Shown here piece by piece: positions 20,093-33,306 of a DNA stretch of 64,000 nucleotides. The translations under genes were made by a program, and so were the position numbers. Under the pieces are notes generated by a model, which saw only the letters and a program-made list of their open reading frames with translations, was not told where the DNA came from and made no database searches. Position 1 is the first letter of the stretch. Each line of letters begins with the position of its first letter. The DNA is taken from positions 62,001 to 126,000 of the forward strand of contig NZ_BQHW01000013.1 of the NCBI RefSeq assembly GCF_021602025.1, read 5' to 3'. The DNA is from Pseudomonas ceruminis (GTDB taxonomy: Bacteria > Pseudomonadota > Gammaproteobacteria > Pseudomonadales > Pseudomonadaceae).

Positions 20093-21238
20093 TCAGGCGC
20101 CCAGTTCGCGGACCAGCGAGTCGCGGCTGATTTCGCTGATCGACTTGGCGCCGGTCAGCACCATGGCCACGCGCATTTCTTTTTCGAACAGTTCGAGCAG
20201 GTTTTTCACCCCGGCCTGGCCATGCACTGCCAGGGCCCAGAGGAAGGCACGGCCGATCAGCACGGTGTCGGCGCCCAGCGCAATCATGCGCACCACGTCC
20301 AGGCCACTGCGGATGCCGGAGTCGGCGAGGATCTTCAGGTCGCCCTTCACGGCGTCGGCAATGGCTGGCAAGGCGCGGGCGCTGGACAGCACGCCGTCGA
20401 GCTGGCGGCCGCCGTGGTTGGAGACGACGATGCCGTCGGCGCCAAACTTGACGGCGTCACGGGCGTCGTCGGCGTCGAGGATGCCCTTGATGATCATCGG
20501 GCCGTCCCAGAATTCGCGGATCCACTCCAGGTCTTTCCACGAAATCGACGGGTCGAAGTTGGCGCCCAGCCAGCCGATGTAGTCGGCAAGGCCGGTGGGG
20601 TTGCCACGGTATTTGGAGATATTGCCCAGGTCATGCGGGCGGCCCATCACGCCGACGTCCCAGGCCCATTCGGGGTGGGTCATGGCTTGCAACACGCGGC
20701 GCATCGGGCCGTTGGCGCCGCTCATGCCGGAGTGGGCGTCACGGTAGCGGGCACCGGGTACCGGCATGTCGACGGTGAACACTAGGGTTTTCACCCCGGC
20801 GGCCTTGGCCCGCTCCAGGGCATTGCGCATGAAGCCGCGGTCCTTGAGCACGTACAGCTGGAACCACATGGGCCGGTCGATGGCCGGGGCGACTTCTTCG
20901 ATGGGGCACACCGACACGGTGGACATGGTGAACGGGATGCCGTGGGCCGCTGCGGCACGTGCCGCCTGCACTTCGCCACGGCGGGCGTACATGCCGGTGA
21001 GGCCGACCGGGGCCAGGGCCACAGGCATGCTCAGGGTTTCGTCGAACAGCCGGGTTTCCAGGCTCAGCTCAGACATGTTCTTCAACACGCGCTGGCGCAG
21101 GGCGATGCTGGCCAGGTCCGAAACGTTGTGGCGCAGCGTGTGCTCGGCGTAGGCCCCGCCGTCGGCGTAGTGGAAGAGGAAGGGGGGCAGCTTGCGTTGG
21201 GCCGCGGCGCGATAGTCGGTGGAGGCGGAAATGATCAT
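20093..21238 (-). CDS. lldD: L-lactate dehydrogenase (quinone/cytochrome-linked, FMN)
   Basis: LldD oxidises L-lactate to pyruvate at the inner membrane. The 381-residue protein is a full-length FMN-dependent alpha-hydroxyacid dehydrogenase: [24 protein letters not shown] start region, the active-site segment [12 protein letters not shown] (catalytic His and Arg) around residue 275, and the FMN phosphate site [10 protein letters not shown] near 307. It sits 73 bases downstream of nothing but a short gap from dld and 63 bases after lldP in the same operon, under presumed LldR control. Confidence 0.96.
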   Translation of the reverse strand: MIISASTDYRAAAQRKLPPFLFHYADGGAYAEHTLRHNVSDLASIALRQRVLKNMSELSLETRLFDETLSMPVALAPVGLTGMYARRGEVQAARAAAAHGIPFTMSTVSVCPIEEVAPAIDRPMWFQLYVLKDRGFMRNALERAKAAGVKTLVFTVDMPVPGARYRDAHSGMSGANGPMRRVLQAMTHPEWAWDVGVMGRPHDLGNISKYRGNPTGLADYIGWLGANFDPSISWKDLEWIREFWDGPMIIKGILDADDARDAVKFGADGIVVSNHGGRQLDGVLSSARALPAIADAVKGDLKILADSGIRSGLDVVRMIALGADTVLIGRAFLWALAVHGQAGVKNLLELFEKEMRVAMVLTGAKSISEISRDSLVRELGA

Positions 21239-21301
21239 GGATTCTCGCAGCGTTGGTTGAAGGAAATACCGGGCGCGCGCTGGCGCCCGGCCCCTTTCAC
21301 T

Positions 21302-22972
21302 TTAGTGATGAACCAGCATGCCGGTCAGCCAATAGGCCTGGATCAGGGTAATCAGGCCGACGATGGTGGCGAAGAACAGGCTGTGCTTGACGGTGAAGCG
21401 GAACAGGTCGGATTCCTTGCCCACCAGGCCGGTAGCGGCGCAGGCCACGGCGATCGACTGCGGCGAGATCATCTTGCCGGTCACGCCGCCGCTGGTGTTG
21501 GCGGCTACCAACAGGGTGTCGTTGACGCCAATCTGGTGCGCAGTGGTGGCTTGCAGCGAACTGAACAGGGCGTTGGACGACGTGTCCGAGCCGGTCAGGA
21601 ACACACCCAGCCAGCCGAGGAACGGCGAGAAGAACGGGAACGCGGCACCGGTGCCGGCCAGGACCAGGGCCATGGTCGACGACATGCCCGAGTAGTTGGT
21701 GACGAAGGCGAACGCCAACACCATGCCGATCGACAGGATGGGCCAGCGCAGCTCCCAGAAGGTTTCCTTGAAAGTGGTCAGACCAGTTTTGACGTTGATC
21801 TTCAGCACTGCCATGGAGATCAGCGCAGAGAGGAAGATCGCAGTGCCGGTCGCAGAGATCGGGTCGAGCTTGAACACCGCTGGCATGGCGGTCGGTGCTG
21901 TGACGATGGGCGCGGTCTTGATCACCAGCTGGTCGAGGTGCGGGATGGCGAAATTGAACACGAAGTTGTACATCGCACCGCCCGGGGCGAACGCGGCCTT
22001 GAATGGCTTCAGCGTCCAGATGGTGACCAGCACGGTGAGGATCAGGAATGGCGACCAGGCTTTGAAGATTTCGCCAAAGCTGTAGGGGCTCGGCTGGCTG
22101 CCGCCGCTGCTGACCACGGCTGCGCCAACGCTGCCTTTGGCTTCGGCGAACGAGCGCTTGGGCTGCCAGACTTTCAGGAACAGGGTCAGGGCGATCAGGC
22201 TGGCCAGGGCCGAGGTGATGTCGGGCAGTTCCGGGCCGATGAAGTTGGAGGTGAAGTACTGGGTCACGGCAAAGCTCAAGCCGGCGACCAGGGCTGCAGG
22301 CCAGGTTTCCTTCACGCCGCGCAGGCCGTCCATCATGAATACCAACCAGAACGGCACGAACAGCGACAGCAGCGGCAGTTGGCGGCCGGTCATGGCGCCG
22401 ATGTGGAAGGCGTCGATGCCTGTCACCTGGCCGGCAACGATGATCGGAATACCCAGGGCGCCGAAGGCCACCGGCGCGGTGTTGGCGATCAGGCACAGGC
22501 CAGCGGCATACAGGGGGTTGAAGCCCAGGCCCACCAGCAGCGCGGCAGTGATGGCCACTGGGGCGCCGAAGCCGGCGGCACCTTCGAGGAAGGCCCCGAA
22601 GCAGAAGCCGATCAGCAGCACCTGCAGACGTTGGTCGTCGGTGATCGACAGTACCGAGCTGCGGATGACTTCGAACTGGCCGCTCTTGACCGTGAGTTTG
22701 TACAGGAACACCGCGGCAACGATGATCCAGGCAATCGGCCAGAGGCCGTAGAGGAAGCCATAACCCGCGGCGGCGAGGGCCATGTCGACAGGCATCTGGA
22801 AGGCGAAGATCGCCACCAGAATCGACAGGGCAAGGGTGATGCTACCGGCGACGTGGCCCTTGAGGCGGAACACGGCGAGGGCGAGGAAGAAGAACACGAT
22901 AGGGATGACCGCCGCCAGTGCGGACAGGCCAAGACTACCAAGCGGGCTATAGAGTTGTTGCCAGGTTTGCAT
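21302..22972 (-). CDS. lldP: L-lactate permease
   Basis: A 556-residue inner-membrane proton/lactate symporter of the LctP family. Many hydrophobic spans are visible from residue 18 to the end, and the family hallmarks [16 protein letters not shown] (about 125-140) and [19 protein letters not shown] (about 490) are present. It is the first gene of the lldP-lldD-dld operon, divergent from lldR, with the LldR operator in the 256-base gap. The length is normal for the family. Confidence 0.95.
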   Translation of the reverse strand: MQTWQQLYSPLGSLGLSALAAVIPIVFFFLALAVFRLKGHVAGSITLALSILVAIFAFQMPVDMALAAAGYGFLYGLWPIAWIIVAAVFLYKLTVKSGQFEVIRSSVLSITDDQRLQVLLIGFCFGAFLEGAAGFGAPVAITAALLVGLGFNPLYAAGLCLIANTAPVAFGALGIPIIVAGQVTGIDAFHIGAMTGRQLPLLSLFVPFWLVFMMDGLRGVKETWPAALVAGLSFAVTQYFTSNFIGPELPDITSALASLIALTLFLKVWQPKRSFAEAKGSVGAAVVSSGGSQPSPYSFGEIFKAWSPFLILTVLVTIWTLKPFKAAFAPGGAMYNFVFNFAIPHLDQLVIKTAPIVTAPTAMPAVFKLDPISATGTAIFLSALISMAVLKINVKTGLTTFKETFWELRWPILSIGMVLAFAFVTNYSGMSSTMALVLAGTGAAFPFFSPFLGWLGVFLTGSDTSSNALFSSLQATTAHQIGVNDTLLVAANTSGGVTGKMISPQSIAVACAATGLVGKESDLFRFTVKHSLFFATIVGLITLIQAYWLTGMLVHH

Positions 22973-23017
22973 ATGGGGTGGCCCCTAATTGTTGTTGGTC
23001 AGGCACTGGCATTGGAT

Positions 23018-23034
23018 AATTGGTAAGACCAATT
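23018..23034. promoter_or_regulatory. LldR operator
   Basis: AATTGGTAAGACCAATT is a perfect 7-bp dyad with a 3-base centre, matching the TGGTNNNACCA core bound by the FadR/LldR subgroup of GntR regulators. It lies 46 bases upstream of lldP and between the divergent lldP and lldR genes, where LldR would repress when lactate is absent. Confidence 0.85.
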
Positions 23035-23228
23035 TACAATGGCTGGTCGCTAGGTTAAAAGCGCTGTCGTGGGTGTGTCAATTTGTCCCGCGCAAAACTT
23101 TGGTCGGGCACCGATGAATGGCCCGCTGTTTGCCAGGGAAAAACCCCACCTGATGGGTGCTGGCGCTGCGTGGATCGGCGAGAATAGGCTCCCCCCGAAA
23201 TGTGCCGGGGGTTTGTGGAGAGCAAGTG

Positions 23229-23996
23229 ATGGTTTTTGATCAGGTCCGCCAACGGCGCCTGTCCGACGACATCGTCGATCGGTTGGAAGGGATGATTCTG
23301 GAAGGCACGCTGACCTCCGGGCAGCGGCTGCCGGCCGAACGTGTCCTCGCCGAACAGTTCGGTGTGTCGCGCCCCTCACTGCGCGAGGCGATCCAGAAGC
23401 TGGTGGCCAAGGGGCTGCTGGTCAGTCGCCAGGGCGGCGGCAACTATGTGGCCCAGTCGCTGGGGTCGACGTTCAGCGACCCGTTGTTGCAGTTGCTAGA
23501 GCACAGTGCCGAGGCGCAGCGCGACCTGCTGGAGTTTCGCCATACGCTGGAGGCCTCATGTGCGTATTACGCGGCCCAGCGGGCCACCGAGCCTGATCGT
23601 CTACGCCTGAAAGCAGCGTTCGATACCTTGCAGGATTGCTATGCACGGGCCGACGAGGTTACCCGTGCAGAAGAGGGGGCGGCGGATGCGCGTTTTCACC
23701 TGGCGATTGCCGAAGCCAGCCACAATGCCGTGCTGCTGCACACCATTCGCGGGTTGTTCGACCTGCTCAAGCGCAACGTGGTGACCAACATTGGCGGCAT
23801 GTACCAGCAGCGTAGCGAAACGCGGGACATGCTGATCAGCCAGCACCGCGAGCTGTACCTGGCAATTGTCGAGGGCAGGGCGGACGAGGCGCGCGAGGTG
23901 TCCAGCCGGCACATTCTGTATGTGCAGGAAGTGCTGGAAGAGGCGCAGGACGAGGCGCAGCGGGTAGCGCGGGCGGAGCGGCGCAGCGGGCGCTAG
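23229..23996 (+). CDS. lldR: Lactate-responsive GntR-family regulator
   Basis: A 255-residue transcription factor with an N-terminal winged helix (residues about 6-75: QRLPAERVLAEQFGVSRPSLREA) and a C-terminal FCD effector domain (about 90-235) with the acidic and histidine metal-ligand pattern expected (Asp, two His). The start ATG 23229 follows GGAG; an upstream in-frame ATG at 23157 has no site and would add 24 unrelated residues. It is divergent from the lactate operon with a FadR-type operator between, as for LldR in other proteobacteria. Confidence 0.92.
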   Translation: MVFDQVRQRRLSDDIVDRLEGMILEGTLTSGQRLPAERVLAEQFGVSRPSLREAIQKLVAKGLLVSRQGGGNYVAQSLGSTFSDPLLQLLEHSAEAQRDLLEFRHTLEASCAYYAAQRATEPDRLRLKAAFDTLQDCYARADEVTRAEEGAADARFHLAIAEASHNAVLLHTIRGLFDLLKRNVVTNIGGMYQQRSETRDMLISQHRELYLAIVEGRADEAREVSSRHILYVQEVLEEAQDEAQRVARAERRSGR

Positions 23997-24007
23997 TGTG
24001 CTGCGGC

Positions 24008-24086
24008 CCCTTCGCGGGGCAAGCCCGCTCCTACAGGATTAAGGCCGCACGCCAATCCTGTAGGAGCGGGCTTGCCCCGCGAAGGG
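24008..24086. repeat. Inverted REP pair (REPIN)
   Basis: The 33 bases at 24008-24040 (CCCTTCGCGGGGCAAGCCCG and on) recur as the exact reverse complement at 24054-24086, separated by 13 bases. The element lies between the convergent ends of lldR and smpB and can form a long hairpin that would protect or end both transcripts. Confidence 0.92.
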
Positions 24087-24108
24087 CCTGCACAGGCAAA
24101 AAGAAGTC

Positions 24109-24591
24109 TTAGTCTTCCTTGCCCTTATTGCGCACCGCACGCTGCAGCTCGCGGTTGGAATCGCGTTCGCGCACGGTATCGCGCTTGTCGTATTCCTTTT
24201 TACCCTTGCCGAGCGCGATTTCGCACTTGATCAGGTGCTTGCTCCAGTACAGCGCCAAGGCCACGCAGGTGTAGCCCTTCTGCGCCACAGCGGCTTCCAC
24301 GCGCTCGAGCTCGCGCTTGTTCAGCAGCAGCTTGCGGGTGCGGGTAGGGTCGGCGATGACGTGGGTGCTGGCAGTGGTCAGCGGGGTGATGTGGCTGCCG
24401 AACAGCCAGGCTTCGCCATCCTTGAGCAGCACGTAGCTGTCGGTCAGGTGCGCCTTGCCGGCCCGCAGGCTTTTTACTTCCCAACCGGACAGGACCAGCC
24501 CGGCCTCGAACTTGTGTTCGATGAAGTAATCGTGTCGCGCTTTCTTGTTTTGCGCGATGGTCCCGGTCGGATGTTTCTTTTGCTTAGCCAT
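24109..24591 (-). CDS. smpB: SsrA-binding protein
   Basis: SmpB binds the tRNA-like part of tmRNA and delivers it to stalled ribosomes for trans-translation. The 160-residue protein has the conserved N-terminal core ([26 protein letters not shown], quoted in part from residues 15-45), the GSHITPL segment, and the basic C-terminal tail [12 protein letters not shown] that becomes helical in the ribosome. It is full length. It stands about 8.4 kb from the tmRNA gene in the same window and is divergent from ratA. Confidence 0.97.
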   Translation of the reverse strand: MAKQKKHPTGTIAQNKKARHDYFIEHKFEAGLVLSGWEVKSLRAGKAHLTDSYVLLKDGEAWLFGSHITPLTTASTHVIADPTRTRKLLLNKRELERVEAAVAQKGYTCVALALYWSKHLIKCEIALGKGKKEYDKRDTVRERDSNRELQRAVRNKGKED

Positions 24592-24754
24592 AGGGGCGGC
24601 ATTATAGGCAAGTCATCGCGTCGTCGGCTACGGGATTTCGGTGTGCTTGAGCCACCGCAATGAATACCGGACAATACAGGCCCTGTCATACGCACAGAAC
24701 CTGTTTTCGGCACGCTGCGAAGCGCCGCCACCCAGCCTTGGAAGTGACGCCTGG

Positions 24755-25189
24755 ATGACTACCCATATTCAACGCTCCGCCCTGCTGCCGTACCCTGCCC
24801 AGGCGCTCTACGATCTGGTCAACGACGTGGCCAACTACCCACAATTTTTGCCCTGGTGCTCTGCATCGACGGTGATCGAGGCCAGTGACACGCACATGCG
24901 GGCGAAGCTGGAAGTGGCCAAGGGCGGCATGAGCCAGCAGTTTGTCACGCGCAATGTGCTGGTGCCGGGGCAGTCCATCGAGATGAACCTGGAAGAAGGG
25001 CCGTTCACCCAACTGCATGGCGTGTGGGTGTTCAAGCCGCTGGGCGAAAAGGCCTGCAAGATCAGCCTGGACCTGTCCTTCGATTACGCTGGGCCGATTG
25101 TGCGCGCTACGTTGGGCCCGCTGTTCAACCAGGCCGCCAATACCTTGGTGGATGCGTTTTGCCAGCGCGCCAAGCAGCTCTATAGCTGA
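24755..25189 (+). CDS. ratA: RatA/Coq10-type START-domain protein
   Basis: A 144-residue single-domain SRPBCC (START-like) protein matching RatA/Coq10 proteins: LLPYPAQALYDLVNDVANYPQFLPWC near the N-terminus and FNQAANTLVDAFCQRAKQ in the C-terminal helix. Relatives in mitochondria and bacteria bind ubiquinone or its precursors; in E. coli the protein was also reported to inhibit 70S assembly, hence the name RatA. The start ATG 24755 has GGAAG upstream; the frame upstream of it is not conserved. It diverges from smpB. The often adjacent rnfH gene is not seen. Confidence 0.9.
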   Translation: MTTHIQRSALLPYPAQALYDLVNDVANYPQFLPWCSASTVIEASDTHMRAKLEVAKGGMSQQFVTRNVLVPGQSIEMNLEEGPFTQLHGVWVFKPLGEKACKISLDLSFDYAGPIVRATLGPLFNQAANTLVDAFCQRAKQLYS

Positions 25190-25212
25190 TTGCTGGCAAG
25201 CGGTTGCCCACA

Positions 25213-25241
25213 AAAAAGCCCGGGCCTTGGCCCGGGCTTTT
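25213..25241. terminator. Bidirectional terminator between ratA and bamE
   Basis: AAAAGCCCGGGCC and GGCCCGGGCTTTT form a 13-bp stem with a TT loop and A/T runs on both sides, serving the convergent ratA and bamE genes. Confidence 0.92.
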
Positions 25242-25255
25242 CATGTCACCTGCAA

Positions 25256-25792
25256 TTACTGCGGCGACGTTTCCAGAGGGGCAGGGGTCGGCACCGGCGT
25301 AGTTTCGATGGTGTCGATCTCGCGCTGGATGGACTCTTCCACCGAACCGGCCTTGGCCGGTTTCTCTTCCGGCTGCGGCGCTGGCTGGCCTGGCTCGGTG
25401 GCCGGGCTGACCGTGGTATTGCTGCTGCCGCCGAGGATTTCCTGGTCGCGGCTCACGCCTGGCATGAAGTCGCCCGACAGGCTCACCAGTTGGTCGCTGT
25501 CGTTGAAGAAGATGCTCATGCGTTCCTGCTGGCGTTGCCCGCCACCAGGCTGCAAGCTGTACAGGTAATCCCAACGATTGGTGTTGAACGTATCCTGGAG
25601 CAGCGGGTTGCCCATGATAAACCTTACTTGCCGACGGGTCATTCCGGGGCGTAATTGGTCTATCATGTCTTGCGTGACGACATTGCCCTGCTGGATGTCG
25701 ATTTTGTAAACCCCGGGAAACGAGCAACCGGCGAGTGCGAGCAGTCCCACGAAGGTGAGGCTGGTTAGCAAGTGCTTGGTGTTGTTTTGCAT
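25256..25792 (-). CDS. bamE: Outer membrane assembly lipoprotein BamE (OmlA)
   Basis: BamE is a lipoprotein of the BAM complex that inserts beta-barrel proteins into the outer membrane. The 178-residue protein has a lipoprotein signal ending LLALAGC (cysteine about residue 23) and the SmpA/OmlA domain with [15 protein letters not shown] and NRWDYLYS. The C-terminal third is a proline/glutamate-rich extension characteristic of Pseudomonas OmlA. Start ATG 25792 is preferred over ATG 25825. It is divergent from fur, an arrangement conserved in pseudomonads. Confidence 0.93.
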   Translation of the reverse strand: MQNNTKHLLTSLTFVGLLALAGCSFPGVYKIDIQQGNVVTQDMIDQLRPGMTRRQVRFIMGNPLLQDTFNTNRWDYLYSLQPGGGQRQQERMSIFFNDSDQLVSLSGDFMPGVSRDQEILGGSSNTTVSPATEPGQPAPQPEEKPAKAGSVEESIQREIDTIETTPVPTPAPLETSPQ

Positions 25793-25889
25793 CGGTGGGC
25801 GACTTCCACTATCTTGGCTGGACAACGTAAACCCCGATCATACCCGTATTAAGAGAAGCTGCGAAGCAGCATCGGCGAGAAAGCTGACC

Positions 25890-26294
25890 ATGGTTGAAAA
25901 TAGCGAATTGCGCAAAGCCGGTCTCAAGGTGACACTGCCTCGAGTCAAGATCCTTCAGATGCTCGATTCGACCGAGCAACGTCACATGAGCGCCGAGGAT
26001 GTCTACAAGGCGCTGATGGAGGCTGGCGAGGACGTCGGTCTGGCAACCGTTTATCGCGTACTGACCCAGTTCGAAGCGGCTGGTCTGGTGGTGCGCCACA
26101 ACTTCGATGGCGGTCACGCGGTTTTCGAGCTCGCGGACGGCGGTCACCACGACCATATGGTCAACGTGGAAACCAGCGAAGTGATCGAATTCATGGATGC
26201 CGAAATCGAGCGGCGTCAAAAGGAGATCGTGGCCGAGCATGGCTACGAACTGGTGGACCACAACCTGGTCCTCTATGTGCGTAAGAAAAAGTAA
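25890..26294 (+). CDS. fur: Ferric uptake regulator
   Basis: Fur represses iron-acquisition genes when loaded with Fe(II). The 134-residue protein has the N-terminal winged helix (residues about 2-83, LATVYRVLTQFEAAGLVVRH) and the dimerisation/metal domain with the GGHHDHM site near residues 85-91 and acidic ligands after it. The start is ATG 25890; the upstream in-frame extension runs into the divergent bamE and is not conserved. Like other Pseudomonas Fur proteins it lacks the CxxC pairs of E. coli Fur. It ends before a bidirectional terminator shared with recN. Confidence 0.97.
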   Translation: MVENSELRKAGLKVTLPRVKILQMLDSTEQRHMSAEDVYKALMEAGEDVGLATVYRVLTQFEAAGLVVRHNFDGGHAVFELADGGHHDHMVNVETSEVIEFMDAEIERRQKEIVAEHGYELVDHNLVLYVRKKK

Positions 26295-26317
26295 CGATTT
26301 CGATCGTTATGAACTGC

Positions 26318-26341
26318 AAAGGCGACCCTAGGGTCGCCTTT
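26318..26341. terminator. Bidirectional terminator between fur and recN
   Basis: AAAGGCGACCCTAGGGTCGCCTTT is a complete palindrome followed by T-rich sequence on the plus strand; it lies between the convergent fur and recN genes. Confidence 0.85.
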
Positions 26342-26402
26342 GTGCTTTCTACGCTATCAACTCCAGGTCGACTCCCTTGCCTGCGAAGAGGGTGACTGAG
26401 GC

Positions 26403-28076
26403 TCACGCCTTGCCGCTGACGACCATCTTGCGCGCGTGCGCCAACGATTCCTTGGTCAGGTCGATCCCGCCCAGCATCCGTGCCACTTCCTCGACCCGCT
26501 CGCGTTTGCCCAGGTTGGCCACGGCGGTGTGGGTGGTGTCGCTGTTGCGCACCTTGTGTACGAACAGGTGGTGGTGCCCTTGCGCTGCAACTTGTGGCAG
26601 GTGGGTGACGGTCAGCACCTGGCCCCGTTCACCCAGCCGGCGCAGCAACTGGCCGACGATCTCGGCGGTAGGCCCGCCGATACCCACGTCCACCTCGTCG
26701 AATACCAGTGTTGGTATGCGCGAGGTTTGTGCAGTGATGACCTGAATCGCCAAGCTGATACGTGACAATTCACCCCCGGAGGCTACCTTGGCCAGGCCTT
26801 TGAGCGGCTGCCCCGGGTTGGCGCTGACCAGCAATTCGATCTGCTCCAGGCCGTGTGGCGACAGGTCGCTGCCTTCGTTGGGCGTGAGCTCGATACAGAA
26901 GCGGCCACCGGGCATGCCCAGGCGCTGGATTTCCTGCTCAACCGCAATCGCCAGTTGCTGCGCAGCCTGCTGGCGCAAGGCACTCAGCTCGATGGCCCTC
27001 TCTTTGTAATGCTGGGCAAAGGCGGCCAGTTCTTCGCCGAGGCGTTCAATCGACTCGTCGCTGGCATTCAGGCCTTCGATCTCTTCCATCAACTGCTGTT
27101 GCAGGTGCGGCAGTTCAGTGGGGTGCACGCGGTGTTTGCGCGCCAGGGTATAGATGGTGTCCAGGCGCTCTTCCAGTGCCTGTAGGCGCATGGGGTCTGC
27201 GTCGAAGTTGTCGAGGAAACGATTGAGCTCGCCAACGGCTTCTTCGATCTGGATCTGCGCGCTGGCGATCAGGTTGGCGGCCTCACCCAGCGCCTTCGGG
27301 GTGTTGTTCGCCGCGCCCAGGCGGTTGAGGCTGGCGGTCAGGGCGCCGAGCACATTGCCCGAATCGCTTTCGCTGCATTGGTCGATGACCTGGCGGCAGA
27401 TGCCGAACAGGGCTTCGGCATTGGTCAGGTTCTTGTGTTCCTGCTCCAACTGCTCCAGCTCGTTTTCACCCAGGCCGAGGTTATCGAGTTCTTCGAGCTG
27501 GTAGCTGAGCAACTGATGGCGGGCGCGCTGCTCGTCACCGGAGTTGGACAGCCGCTCGAGCTCCAGGCGGGTCTGGTTCCAGCGCTTGGCCGCCAGTTGT
27601 ACTTGGCGGGCCAGGTCGATGGCGCCGGCGTACTCGTCGAGCAGGCGGCGGTGGGTGTCGGTCTTGAGCAGCGATTGGTGTTCATGCTGGCTGTGGATGT
27701 CGATCAGCAGTTCGCCCAGGGCCTTCAGATCGCTCAGCGGGCAGGGGGTGCCGTTGATGTAGCCGCGGCTGCGGCCCTCTGCGGTGATAACCCGGCGCAG
27801 AATGCAGGGCCCGTCGTTGTTCAGGTCGCGTTCGGTGAGCCAGGTATGTGCTTCGGGAATGTCCACCAGGTCGAAGGTGGCCAGGATGTCTGCCTTGTCT
27901 GCACCGGGGCGCACCACGCCGCTGTCGGCGCGATCCCCCAGGGCCAGGCCGAGGGCGTCGAGCATGATCGACTTGCCGGCACCGGTTTCGCCCGTGATGA
28001 CGGACATGCCACGGGCAAGTTCGAGGTCGAGGTGTTCGACGATGGCGTAATTTTGAATGGACAGGTGCACCAGCAT
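26403..28076 (-). CDS. recN: DNA repair protein RecN
   Basis: RecN is an SMC-like ATPase that tethers DNA during repair of double-strand breaks. The 557-residue protein has an N-terminal Walker A GETGAGKS (residues about 29-36), coiled-coil arms rich in Glu/Leu/Gln (about 150-360), and C-terminal signature SGGELSR and Walker B LVFDEVDVGIGG (about 465-476). It is full length. It is divergent from grpE with about 190 bases between; LexA control is usual for recN, but I did not find an unambiguous CTGTATAAA-type box apart from an AT-rich stretch near 28110 (tatttatacagtact). Confidence 0.96.
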   Translation of the reverse strand: MLVHLSIQNYAIVEHLDLELARGMSVITGETGAGKSIMLDALGLALGDRADSGVVRPGADKADILATFDLVDIPEAHTWLTERDLNNDGPCILRRVITAEGRSRGYINGTPCPLSDLKALGELLIDIHSQHEHQSLLKTDTHRRLLDEYAGAIDLARQVQLAAKRWNQTRLELERLSNSGDEQRARHQLLSYQLEELDNLGLGENELEQLEQEHKNLTNAEALFGICRQVIDQCSESDSGNVLGALTASLNRLGAANNTPKALGEAANLIASAQIQIEEAVGELNRFLDNFDADPMRLQALEERLDTIYTLARKHRVHPTELPHLQQQLMEEIEGLNASDESIERLGEELAAFAQHYKERAIELSALRQQAAQQLAIAVEQEIQRLGMPGGRFCIELTPNEGSDLSPHGLEQIELLVSANPGQPLKGLAKVASGGELSRISLAIQVITAQTSRIPTLVFDEVDVGIGGPTAEIVGQLLRRLGERGQVLTVTHLPQVAAQGHHHLFVHKVRNSDTTHTAVANLGKRERVEEVARMLGGIDLTKESLAHARKMVVSGKA

Positions 28077-28094
28077 GGGGGCGGCTCCCGAAGG

Positions 28095-28125
28095 TCAGGT
28101 CTGGTTATTTATACAGTACTTTTTT
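28095..28125 (-). promoter_or_regulatory. Possible LexA box / recN promoter
   Basis: The stretch containing TATTTATACAGTA resembles the LexA consensus CTGT-N8-ACAG when read on the minus strand as TACTGTATAAATAACCAG: CTGTATAAATAACCAG matches CTGT then, 8 bases later, CCAG. It lies 25-50 bases upstream of the recN start, the expected place for SOS control. Confidence 0.6.
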
Positions 28126-28267
28126 CAGGTCTGCCAATGCCCGCCGAGAGATTCCTGATAGGCCCTGAAAAGCGCATTGCCCCTTGAAGCTGGTTTTTCC
28201 GGCCCCATATAGCCGGCAGACACGGCGAGCTTTGCTCGTACTACAGAAATTGCGAAGGAGAGACCCC

Positions 28268-28822
28268 ATGGCTGACGAACAGCTGAATGAGAAAGACCTT
28301 AACGCTGAAGAGACTGGTGCAGTAGAAATCGGCGCCCGTGTTCAGGAGCTCGAGGAGCAGCTGGCCGCCGCCAAGGATCAGTCCCTGCGTGCCGTTGCCG
28401 ACCTGCAGAACGTGCGCCGTCGCGCCGAGCAGGACGTCGAGAAGGCACACAAGTTTGCCCTGGAGAAGTTCGCAGGCGATCTGCTGCCGGTGATCGACAG
28501 CCTGGAACTCGCCCTGGCGCACTCCAGTGCTGAAGATGAGCACGTCAAGAAGATCCGCGAAGGTGTTGAGCTGACCCTGAAGATGTTCCAGGACACCCTC
28601 AAGCGTTACAACCTCGAAGCCATCGATCCGCACGGCCAACCATTCAATGCCGAGCACCATCAGGCGATGGCCATGCAGGAGAGCGCTGAAGCAGAGCCCA
28701 ACAGCGTGCTGAACGTGTTCCAGAAGGGTTACCTGCTCAACGGCCGCCTGCTGCGCCCTGCCATGGTAGTGGTCAGCAAGGCGCCGAGCGCCCCGCAACC
28801 TTCGATCGATGAAAAGGCTTGA
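28268..28822 (+). CDS. grpE: Nucleotide exchange factor GrpE
   Basis: GrpE releases ADP from DnaK and resets the chaperone cycle. The 184-residue protein has an acidic disordered N-terminus, a long helix (about residues 30-85, [29 protein letters not shown]) and the C-terminal beta domain ending [16 protein letters not shown]. The start ATG 28268 follows GAAGGAG. It heads the grpE-dnaK-dnaJ series. Heat-shock (sigma-32) control is expected but no promoter was fixed. Confidence 0.97.
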   Translation: MADEQLNEKDLNAEETGAVEIGARVQELEEQLAAAKDQSLRAVADLQNVRRRAEQDVEKAHKFALEKFAGDLLPVIDSLELALAHSSAEDEHVKKIREGVELTLKMFQDTLKRYNLEAIDPHGQPFNAEHHQAMAMQESAEAEPNSVLNVFQKGYLLNGRLLRPAMVVVSKAPSAPQPSIDEKA

Positions 28823-28923
28823 AATCCGTCGGGGCATCCCCATCTAGGTGTCAAGCCTTCAAGTATTACTGCAGTTGGCCAACGTAGTCGCTGCTACCAA
28901 ATTCAAGTTTCGGGAGAGTTAAC

Positions 28924-30849
<1,926 letters not shown>

Positions 30850-31052
30850 TCGTTGCATGTTGTCGGCCAGCTCACCGGCGTTTGCGGGTGAGCTGGTAGG
30901 ATGTCGCCGCGCGGGGGCTTGCTCCCGCGTTGGTGTGTCTGGAATACGAGAATTTTTACAGCATCTGTCAAAGCCTTCGAGCGGTGGCGGGTGCTGCGGC
31001 ACAGCGCATAGCGCAGAGGTATGCCGAACGCCCCCAAGAGTGCAAATGACCT

Positions 31053-32994
<1,942 letters not shown>

Positions 32995-33014
32995 GCCGTT
33001 CAAGCAGTGTTGAT

Positions 33015-33087
33015 TTCTTCGCGGGGCAAGCCCGCTCCCACAAGGACTCCACAATCCTCTGTGGGAGCGGGCTTGCCCCGCGAAGAA
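33015..33087. repeat. Inverted REP pair (REPIN) between dapB and carA
   Basis: The 28 bases 33015-33042 (TTCTTCGCGGGGCAAGCCCG and on) recur as the exact reverse complement at 33060-33087, separated by 17 bases. Same REP family as 24008-24086 and 16210-16254. Confidence 0.92.
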
Positions 33088-33161
33088 TGCCCCGCCGATC
33101 CCTGTCTGTCGCAATCATGTGTTTTAGAGGCACATATACGGTAGACCCAAAACGCACTTTT

Positions 33162-33261
33162 CTGTAAGCTACAGCTTTAGTGTGTCCACTAAAAGCGCGC
33201 AGCGAATTGAATTCAGCACATAAAAGCGGGGTGACGTGTCCATACGTCACTCCGCTTTTTT
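33162..33261 (+). promoter_or_regulatory. carA leader with attenuator-like hairpin
   Basis: Three consecutive hairpins precede carA: CTGTA-AGC-TACAG (33162-33174), CTTTAGTG with CACTAAAAG (33175-33195) and a strong stem AAAAGCGGGGTGACGT/ACGTCACTCCGCTTTT (33222-33260) that ends in a T-run, the form of an intrinsic terminator 45 bases before the start codon. This fits transcriptional attenuation of carAB in response to pyrimidines or arginine; the sensing mechanism is not shown. Confidence 0.75.
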
Positions 33262-33306
33262 GCAACCTGCGATCGCCCTTTCATGCTTGATTTACGGGAG
33301 GTCTTC

